19,992 bases of DNA. Origin: Candidatus Nealsoniibacteriota bacterium (GTDB taxonomy: Bacteria; Patescibacteriota; Minisyncoccia; Minisyncoccales; PWPS01). Positions within the stretch are counted from its first letter, which is position 1, and every line of letters begins with the position of its first letter. The translations under genes and the position numbers were made by a program. Positions 1 to 4,618 of the stretch are shown one piece after another. Below the pieces are notes generated by a model. It did not search any database. It worked only from the letters and a program-made list of their open reading frames with translations, and was not told the origin of the DNA. The stretch spans positions 1 to 19,992 of the forward strand of contig PWGJ01000066.1 in assembly GCA_003554445.1 (NCBI GenBank). The letters run 5' to 3'.

Positions 1-440
1 ACGGCTCCTTCGGACGTTCCGGTTATCCGCGCTATTTCGGAGTTGGTCATCTCTTCCAAATACTTGTATATAATGATGTCCTGGTAATCGTCCTTCAGCT
101 TCTCCATCGCCTTTTTTACCATAGCCATATCTTTGTGCTCGGCCGCTCTTTCTTGTAAATCCTTACTTTCATCTTCAAGCTCATCTATTATTTCTTGATC
201 CGATACATGCTGCTTTTTGGTTCTGTAATGATCGATTACCAAATTTCTAGCTATCCTGTAAAGATAGGCTCTGGGATTTTCCATCTCGGGATTTTGCTTG
301 TAAGCTTCCCATCCCTTACGAAAAGTTTCAGAAGTTATATCTTGAGCTACTTCTCTGGTAGAGACTTTTAAAAAAACAAACCTATAGATCTCATCTATAT
401 GTTTGTCGTAAAGTTTTCCGAATTTTCTCTTTTTGCTCAT
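1..440 (-). CDS. ECF-type sigma-70 family RNA polymerase sigma factor (C-terminus outside window)
   Basis: The frame is open from an ATG at 440 to the window edge, giving 146 residues without the C-terminal end. It begins MSKKRKFGKLYDKHIDEIYR. Region 2 follows (about residues 8-75) with the family pattern VAQDITSETF, then PRAYLYRIARNLVIDHYR. A charged linker leads into region 4 (from about 100), with KLKDDYQDIIIYKYLEEMTN and the helix-turn-helix start SEIARITGTSEGA. Sigma factors of this family direct RNA polymerase to alternative promoters, often for envelope stress or surface genes. No anti-sigma factor is visible next to it; the gene immediately upstream is a winged-helix protein. An in-frame TAA lies five codons before the ATG, which supports this start, but there is no Shine-Dalgarno sequence. 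The family call is firm; the regulon cannot be told from this window. Confidence 0.9.
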   Translation of the reverse strand, partial: MSKKRKFGKLYDKHIDEIYRFVFLKVSTREVAQDITSETFRKGWEAYKQNPEMENPRAYLYRIARNLVIDHYRTKKQHVSDQEIIDELEDESKDLQERAAEHKDMAMVKKAMEKLKDDYQDIIIYKYLEEMTNSEIARITGTSEGA

Positions 441-550
441 GCAGATCTTAAAAATTTAATCCTGAAATCTTGGCTCGTAAAGGTGGAAAAGATAGAAGCT
501 TATTTTTTGGTTCGGACTCTTTTTTTAACTTAATGTCCTAACTTGTCCTA

Positions 551-1129
551 TCATTCTTTGATTCTGTAACGGGTCATATTGGCCTTTCCGATCCTCTCGA
601 CAAAATGCATATCCATCAATTTTTTGAAATCTCTCCTGATGGTTCTTTTGGTAACGTCTTCATCCAGATTGTCGATGACATCCTGGACCTGCACCTTTCC
701 ACGATTTTCCAAAATTTCCAGAATCTCTTTTTGCCTTTTGTTGAGTGAGGTAATCTTTCCGGGAGAGCTTTTTCTTTTTTTCTTGAGAGGTTTCTTTTCC
801 TTTTTGTCACCGGATTGCAATTTGTTGAATTCTTCTATCTCCTCTCTTATGGATTGGTACTTTTCTTTGACATCCTTAAACTCTTCCTCTTCGACCCATT
901 TTTGATCCTCCGCTATCTCCAGCATCGATTCCAAAATTCCGAGGGTTCTCTCGACCTTCTTAGCCGCCTCTCTCTTTTCTTCTCCACTTCCTTGCAGAAT
1001 GGTTATAAGATGAGCCAAAACGTCGTCAGCCAAGCTTCTGAGCTTGATACGGATAGGCTCCTCCTTGGGAAAGAGAATCGTTAGTCTATACAGATCATTG
1101 GTTAGTTCTACAAAAAATTTTTTATCCAT
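551..1129 (-). CDS. DeoR-like winged-helix regulator with helical N-terminal domain
   Basis: A 192-residue soluble protein. The last 65 residues form a DeoR-type helix-turn-helix: LNKRQKEILEILENRGKVQV, then a recognition-helix-like TKRTIRRDFKKLMDMHFVER and a wing near GKANMTRYRIKE. A lysine-rich linker (about 105-127) joins it to an all-helical N-terminal half (LYRLTILFPKEEPIRIKLRS onward). That half reminds me of four-helix-bundle (Avd-like) domains, a resemblance judged by eye only. No sugar-phosphate sensing domain of classical DeoR regulators is present. The gene lies 110 bp upstream of the sigma factor on the same strand, so the two may be cotranscribed or functionally linked. Its TGA stop is followed at once by TAG. 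DNA binding is well supported; ligand and targets are unknown. Confidence 0.75.
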   Translation of the reverse strand: MDKKFFVELTNDLYRLTILFPKEEPIRIKLRSLADDVLAHLITILQGSGEEKREAAKKVERTLGILESMLEIAEDQKWVEEEEFKDVKEKYQSIREEIEEFNKLQSGDKKEKKPLKKKRKSSPGKITSLNKRQKEILEILENRGKVQVQDVIDNLDEDVTKRTIRRDFKKLMDMHFVERIGKANMTRYRIKE

Positions 1130-1140
1130 AAGGATATGAA

Positions 1141-1169
1141 ATAAAAGCTAAAAAACGATAAAGGATCAA
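1141..1169 (-). promoter_or_regulatory. Possible promoter of the winged-helix gene
   Basis: On the minus strand TTGATC (1164-1169), a 17-bp spacer and TTTTAT (1141-1146) match the sigma-70 pattern moderately (4/6 in the -10 box). The predicted start would be about five bases before the ATG at 1129, so the transcript would be nearly leaderless. AT-rich sequence gives such matches by chance, hence the modest confidence. Confidence 0.35.
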
Positions 1170-1182
1170 ATCTTCCTTTTTT

Positions 1183-1217
1183 TAAAAACCTCCACTCCGA
1201 AACAGCTTTTGAAGTGG
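1183..1217 (-). terminator. Possible terminator or attenuator hairpin
   Basis: In the 203-bp gap 1130-1332, CCACTCC (1192-1198) can pair with GAAGTGG (1211-1217), a 7-bp stem with one G-T wobble on the minus-strand transcript and a 12-base loop. Read on the minus strand the stem is followed by AGG and then TTTTT. It could end transcription of the LysM-like gene upstream. The loop is long and a short AGG separates stem and T-run, so this is only a candidate. Apart from this and the possible promoter at 1141-1169 I see nothing in the gap. Confidence 0.35.
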
Positions 1218-1332
1218 GAAGGTCGATTGAATTTGCTCTTAACTTCTACTTTAACAAAGATTACCGAAAAAACAATTAAAGACCCCAACAGCTTTAACCT
1301 GCTGCCCATAAAAACCCGATAATTTCAACGCT

Positions 1333-1989
1333 TTAGGACGATACTGTGTATTGACTTAAGTTTTGGAGTTGATCTTCAGTTAATTCGTGAGCTTCTTCTA
1401 TAGCTTCATCTATCAAACTTTCCGGGATTTCAACGGTTTCACCCAGTTGAAGCCAACCGGTATCGTGATCAAGATTCTTCTGAATGTAGTCTTCGATAAA
1501 GACTTCATGTTCCGCGGTCAGGCCGTCTCCGTTACCTCTTGACTGGATGTGCCCTTGATAAGCCCTTCTTGCAACGTGTGTAAGGCCGTCACCCGGCTCT
1601 GCAGTGGCTCTGTAGGTTGGTCCAGTATAATCGGTCGCCTCTTCCTCGGCAAGGATCTCAACGTCGTCTTCCTCTTCTTCGTAATGAACCAGATCGGTAT
1701 CTTCTTCCGCCGGCTCATCGACGTCTTCATCCTCTTCATGGTCTTCATCTACTTCTTCTACATCGGTTTCCTCCTCATCTTCCAACTGAATTCCCTCCTC
1801 ATCTTCTACTTCTTCCTGATTCTCCGGAGTAATTTCACCTCTCAAAAAATCAAAGTTCAATTCAGCGTCACTTCTTAAAATTGCAAATCCTCCGATGGCT
1901 ATTATAATGAGTATGAGGATAGCAATCGAAAAGAACTTTTCATTTTTGAATCCGTTAGATGAATCCGGATCAATAATTTCTTTTTTCAT
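1333..1989 (-). CDS. Membrane-anchored acidic protein with C-terminal LysM-like domain
   Basis: A 218-residue protein from the ATG at 1989. It has a short cytoplasmic head, one membrane segment (about 19-38, FFSIAILILIIIAIGGFAIL), then a strongly acidic Glu/Asp spacer (about 55-118) and a compact C-terminal domain. That domain contains EPGDGLTHVARRAYQ, EHEVFIEDYIQKNL, LQLGETVEIPESLIDEAI and a closing LTEDQLQNLSQY. I recognise this pattern from CPR bacteria as a LysM-like module placed outside the membrane, where it may bind cell-wall glycan; the binding role is family inference. An in-frame GTG at 2037 would add 16 residues (MLRHLIRIKNNNQKDL), and since the promoter start is near 2049 it cannot be excluded. 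I prefer the ATG because MKKE followed by a membrane segment is the usual form. Confidence 0.75.
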   Translation of the reverse strand: MKKEIIDPDSSNGFKNEKFFSIAILILIIIAIGGFAILRSDAELNFDFLRGEITPENQEEVEDEEGIQLEDEEETDVEEVDEDHEEDEDVDEPAEEDTDLVHYEEEEDDVEILAEEEATDYTGPTYRATAEPGDGLTHVARRAYQGHIQSRGNGDGLTAEHEVFIEDYIQKNLDHDTGWLQLGETVEIPESLIDEAIEEAHELTEDQLQNLSQYTVSS

Positions 1990-2055
1990 AAGGTCTTTTT
2001 GATTATTGTTTTTAATTCTAATCAGGTGCCGTAACACCAGACCACACGTTGGTAT

Positions 2056-2084
2056 ATTATAAATTAAAAGTTAATAAATATCAA
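2056..2084 (-). promoter_or_regulatory. Strong sigma-70-type promoter of the LysM-like gene
   Basis: On the minus strand TTGATA (2079-2084), exactly 17 bp, then a perfect TATAAT (2056-2061). The predicted transcription start is near 2049. That leaves about 60 bases before the ATG at 1989, or about 12 before the alternative GTG at 2037. On the plus strand the same stretch holds only a weak match (TTGGTA-N17-TAATAA) that might serve the capA-side ORF. Confidence 0.75.
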
Positions 2085-2129
2085 GTCTTTACCGTTAAAA
2101 AATAAAAGGTCAAAAATCAAGAAAAAAGT

Positions 2130-2399
2130 ATGAAAAAAGTATTCAATAAAAAAGTGGCGGATCGAGTCAGTGACGCAATCATATTAACCTGTATCGGAGT
2201 CGTTTTGCTTACCGGCTTTTTTTATTACCAACAGATGGAAGAAATTGAAAAGCTGAAATTACGCTTGGAGACAAGACACGAGATTCAAGAAAGAATAATT
2301 CAAGCTATGAAACAAGAAAATATACTGGATATGGAAGAATTCAGTGAAGAAGAAAGAGATCAGATAAGAGAATTTGCCGATCAATTCAGAGAAGAATGA
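2130..2399 (+). CDS. Small membrane-stalk ORF, probable N-terminal part of the CapA-family protein
   Basis: An 89-residue ORF: a basic head, one membrane segment (about 15-33, DAIILTCIGVVLLTGFFYYQ), and a charged helical stalk (QQMEEIEKLKLRLETRHEIQ onward) ending in DQFREE. Alone it resembles small DivIC-like membrane proteins. However, its TGA stop at 2397-2399 is in the same frame as the CapA domain that follows, and no other stop lies between them. CPR CapA proteins typically carry just such an N-terminal membrane anchor and linker. I therefore think this is the anchor of the downstream domain, split off by the TGA. No Shine-Dalgarno sequence precedes the ATG. It could still be an independent small gene. 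Confidence 0.6.
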   Translation: MKKVFNKKVADRVSDAIILTCIGVVLLTGFFYYQQMEEIEKLKLRLETRHEIQERIIQAMKQENILDMEEFSEEERDQIREFADQFREE

Positions 2400-2444
2400 A
2401 ATAGAGAAGGTGAAGTCGTTTTAGCTTTTGTCGGTGACATTATG
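2397..2444 (+). other. In-frame TGA followed by open frame into the CapA catalytic domain
   Basis: After GAA GAA TGA the same frame reads NREGEVVLAFVGDIM and continues into the CapA domain. Between the TGA (2397) and the ATG (2442) there is no ATG, GTG or TTG; only rare-start codons such as ATT occur. The conserved VGD motif, whose Asp is a metal ligand in this family, is upstream of the ATG. A CGA-to-TGA change would explain the codon by one transition, but TGG or GGA would also fit. Confidence 0.8.
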
Positions 2445-3245
2445 TTGGACCGGGGAGTTCTTTATTACGCTGAAAAACATAATGACCCGGCTTTCCCCTT
2501 TAGAAAAATAAAAGACAGGCTTAATCAACCGGATATACTATTCGGTAATTTGGAGAGCATGATTTCGGACCAAGGAAGAGATATGGGTGGAAAATACTCT
2601 TTTAGAGCACCTCCCAAGATGATTGAAGGTTTAATTTTGGCTGATTTTGATATAATGTCGATAGCCAACAACCACTCTTTTGACTGGGGTCTGGAAGCAC
2701 TTTTGGACACGAAAAATCGACTAGCCGAAGTGGGTATCAAACCGGTCGGTGGTGGAGTAAACCCCTACCGGCCCGTATTTATTGAAAGCGGTGACCAAAC
2801 TTTTGCCTTCATTGCCCACAGTCAACTTGGAGCTCCCGGGTGGATCGGTACGGAAACCGAACCGGGAATAGCCATTTATGATGAAGATAAGCTAAAGAAA
2901 TCCATAGAAAAATCTCAAAAGGCGGATTTGGTGATATTTTCAATTCATTACGGAATCGAGTATCAACAAGTCCCGAGTCAAAATCAAAAATATCTATCCA
3001 GAAGAGCCGTAGATATGGGAGTAGATTTGGTTATAGGTCATCATCCGCACGTAATTCAGCCCGTTGAGGAGTATAAAGACGGCCTAATTGCCTACTCTTT
3101 GGGCAACTTCGTTTTTGACCAAGGTTTTTCAGAGGAGACGATGGAAGGATTGCTTTTGGAAGTAAAAGTTAAAGACGGTCAAATTTTAAACTACGAAAAA
3201 CAAGTGATTCCGATGAATGAGTATTTTCAACCTCACTTGGATTAA
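2442..3245 (+). CDS. capA: CapA-family (PGA_cap) metallophosphatase domain, likely 5'-incomplete as called
   Basis: This is the catalytic domain of the poly-gamma-glutamate capsule protein CapA family, a calcineurin-like metallophosphatase fold. Motifs in order: VGDIMLDRGVLYY (its VGD is encoded just before the ATG), DILFGNLESMISDQG, MSIANNHSFDWGLEAL, VIFSIHYGIEYQ, VIGHHPHVIQPVEEY and IAYSLGNFVFDQGF. The C-terminal strand VIPMNEYFQPHLD matches the family end. From the ATG the protein has 267 residues but lacks the first beta-strand and the metal-binding Asp, so this start would give a defective enzyme. If the TGA at 2397 were read through, the product would be an anchored protein of about 371 residues, typical for CPR CapA. 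The biological substrate in CPR cells is unknown; a role in surface polymer metabolism is inferred. Apart from the TGA there is no frameshift or decay. Confidence 0.85.
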   Translation: MLDRGVLYYAEKHNDPAFPFRKIKDRLNQPDILFGNLESMISDQGRDMGGKYSFRAPPKMIEGLILADFDIMSIANNHSFDWGLEALLDTKNRLAEVGIKPVGGGVNPYRPVFIESGDQTFAFIAHSQLGAPGWIGTETEPGIAIYDEDKLKKSIEKSQKADLVIFSIHYGIEYQQVPSQNQKYLSRRAVDMGVDLVIGHHPHVIQPVEEYKDGLIAYSLGNFVFDQGFSEETMEGLLLEVKVKDGQILNYEKQVIPMNEYFQPHLD

Positions 3246-3255
3246 GTCGGAAACT

Positions 3256-3284
3256 AAAAAACAGCCCTTTTGAGGCTGTTTTTT
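3256..3284. terminator. Bidirectional terminator between convergent genes
   Basis: CAGCC (3262-3266) pairs with GGCTG (3274-3278) around the loop CTTTTGA. The stem extends by six A-T pairs (3256-3261 with 3279-3284), giving a run of T on either strand. It lies 10 bp after the capA stop and 19 bp from the end of the convergent gene at 3304, so it can serve both. Confidence 0.85.
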
Positions 3285-3303
3285 AAATTCTATTTTTTTG
3301 GTC

Positions 3304-3723
3304 TTATTTTTTGTAAGCCAATTTTATCGGAACCCGAGCAGCTTTTTCGTATTTATCATCCCCTTTTTCTCTCACAAACGCTTCAAGATGATATATTCCC
3401 TCTCCCTTAAAAGGGATTCTGTTTGTTTTGAATCTTTGCTTTAGAATTCGAGATTCTTTTTTTACTTCTATATCAATACCGGAATCATCTATCAAGGGTT
3501 CTCCTTGCGGACCGGTGAATTGATGTTTGACTTCAAAAAATTTATTTTCGTCACCGTCTTCTTTAGCCCAAAAGCTAACTACCGTAAAGCGCCCCCTTAT
3601 CGAAAAGTTTTCTTTTTGGGGATCGTCGACGGTAAAGGTCTCTATGTGATTAAAAAGGCTCCACTGACCCGTCTTTTTATCAATGGAAGCACCTTCGCAA
3701 AGTAAAAGTAAAGTATTTTTCAT
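3304..3723 (-). CDS. Conserved hypothetical protein, DUF6941-like
   Basis: A 139-residue soluble protein without signal peptide. It begins MKNTLLLLCEGASIDKKTGQ and continues WSLFNHIETFTVDDPQ. This opening, a hydrophobic strand ending in Cys followed by an Asp-rich turn, a Gly-containing strand and then a word of the type LFNHIE or LYGVF, resembles the DUF6941 group, whose function is unknown to me. The rest is strand-rich with a closing KAARVPIKLAYKK. It is expressed alone from a good promoter and ends at the shared terminator at 3256-3284. The resemblance rests on the N-terminal pattern only. Confidence 0.55.
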   Translation of the reverse strand: MKNTLLLLCEGASIDKKTGQWSLFNHIETFTVDDPQKENFSIRGRFTVVSFWAKEDGDENKFFEVKHQFTGPQGEPLIDDSGIDIEVKKESRILKQRFKTNRIPFKGEGIYHLEAFVREKGDDKYEKAARVPIKLAYKK

Positions 3724-3744
3724 ATTTTTGTTGCTGTTTTTTTA

Positions 3745-3772
3745 ATTATATCCTACTTGTAATATATATCAA
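3745..3772 (-). promoter_or_regulatory. Sigma-70-type promoter of the DUF6941-like gene
   Basis: On the minus strand TTGATA (3767-3772), 16 bp, then TATAAT (3745-3750). The predicted start is near 3738, leaving about 15 untranslated bases and no Shine-Dalgarno sequence. The -35 box almost touches the T-run of the upstream gene's terminator. Confidence 0.7.
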
Positions 3773-3774
3773 CG

Positions 3775-3802
3775 AAAAAAACACCTCCTTTTAAAGAGGT
3801 GT
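3775..3802 (-). terminator. Terminator of the exported unknown protein gene
   Basis: ACACCTC (3781-3787) pairs with GAGGTGT (3796-3802) around CTTTTAAA. On the minus strand the stem is followed by a run of T (complement of 3775-3780). It begins one base after the stop codon of the gene ending at 3804. Confidence 0.8.
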
Positions 3803-3803
3803 G

Positions 3804-4499
3804 TTACTCTACTTTGTAGTTATAAAAATCAACTTCTATCGTTATCGGTCTGTCGTGGTAGCCTTCTCCGGTTACATAATCGGGGAATCGATAATCTTTT
3901 GAAACTTCTTTCCAAGAAATGTCCAAGTCGGCCCACCAATCATTGGAATAAGCAATTAGATTAGTTATCAGTCCTTGATTAAAAGTTATCTTTCCGGCAT
4001 ACATTCTACCGTCGGAGAAATTTCTTTCGGCTGTCTTTTCAATGATTTTATCTTCGTCGACAAGTTCGATTATCCTGAAACCCTGAGGGTTGTAATCAAT
4101 TAAATCTTTGTAGACGAAGAAAATAGCTTCATCATTTTCAGTTAAATAATAATCATTTAGAGCCTCCATTTCCGAATCGGTTACGCCCAATACGGAGCCA
4201 ATCAAGTCACCGGCTAAGTCGGTGGCCGTATCTTTTCCGAAAGATATAAAAAGTATATTAAAATAAGCTTCCTCGATTAAAACGGCGGGGGTAAGCCAGT
4301 CGGAGTTACTTGCGTTTCTTCTTCCGTATCCTTTGAATTCAAGGGTCGGGTTTATAAACAGAAAACTTGCGGTTAAAGAACCTTCCACATCAAAGCTAAG
4401 TCTATCGTAATCCGGGTTGAAGTCGAGCTTTTCCTCTATCGCCTGAGCGGGAGCCGTCAATATAAAAATAAGAATGAAAAGAACAATAATTCGCTTCAT
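3804..4499 (-). CDS. Exported protein of unknown function
   Basis: A 231-residue protein with a clear signal peptide, MKRIIVLFILIFILTAPAQA, cleaved before IEEK. I do not recognise the mature part. It seems mixed and strand-rich: LSFDVEGSLTASFLFINPTL, a central helix-prone stretch around LAGDLIGSVLGVTDSEMEAL, then GRMYAGKITFNQGLITNLIA and a final ITIEVDFYNYKVE. There is no membrane anchor after the signal peptide and no lipobox. The ATG at 4499 was chosen over an upstream in-frame start at 4616 because AAGGAGGTGAGAA immediately precedes it. This is the only strong Shine-Dalgarno sequence I noticed among the starts examined in the window. The gene is monocistronic, with its own promoter and terminator, and divergent from the HhH gene. 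Confidence 0.75.
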   Translation of the reverse strand: MKRIIVLFILIFILTAPAQAIEEKLDFNPDYDRLSFDVEGSLTASFLFINPTLEFKGYGRRNASNSDWLTPAVLIEEAYFNILFISFGKDTATDLAGDLIGSVLGVTDSEMEALNDYYLTENDEAIFFVYKDLIDYNPQGFRIIELVDEDKIIEKTAERNFSDGRMYAGKITFNQGLITNLIAYSNDWWADLDISWKEVSKDYRFPDYVTGEGYHDRPITIEVDFYNYKVE

Positions 4500-4518
4500 T
4501 TTCTCACCTCCTTGGCAA

Positions 4519-4546
4519 ATTATATCAAAATAAAATATTAAGTAAA
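4519..4546 (-). promoter_or_regulatory. Extended -10 promoter of the exported unknown protein gene
   Basis: On the minus strand TTTACT (4541-4546), 16 bp, then TATAAT (4519-4524) preceded by TGA, a TGn extended -10. The predicted start near 4512 leaves a short leader that holds just the Shine-Dalgarno sequence. Confidence 0.6.
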
Positions 4547-4561
4547 AAAAGTGCTTATTTT

Positions 4562-4590
4562 TTGAAGGCTTTAGAGGTTTATTGTATAAT
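4562..4590 (+). promoter_or_regulatory. Promoter of the HhH-domain protein gene
   Basis: TTGAAG (4562-4567), 17 bp, perfect TATAAT (4585-4590). The predicted start is near 4597, about 22 bases before the ATG at 4619. The leader CTCTCACAT has no Shine-Dalgarno sequence. Confidence 0.7.
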
Positions 4591-4618
4591 TTACTAATTA
4601 AATCAAATTCTCTCACAT

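Noticed and set aside
1270..1320. CAGC/GCTG hairpin near 1288
   Set aside because: Four base pairs only and no T-run; expected by chance.
1130..1332. Small RNA or tRNA in the largest clear gap
   Set aside because: No cloverleaf, no conserved RNA motif and no repeat array seen; only one weak hairpin and a possible promoter.
1990..2037. GTG start for the LysM-like protein
   Set aside because: Possible given the promoter position, but it adds an unlikely leader before MKKE. Kept as an alternative only.
2397..2399. TGA read as glycine throughout (Gracilibacteria/Absconditabacteria code)
   Set aside because: Long genes such as clpB, comEC and the adaptor contain no internal TGA, and TGA ends several genes in sensible places. 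A full reassignment would scatter TGA inside most genes.
4500..4616. 39-residue N-terminal extension of the exported unknown protein
   Set aside because: It would run through the promoter and the Shine-Dalgarno sequence; the ATG at 4499 begins a clean signal peptide.
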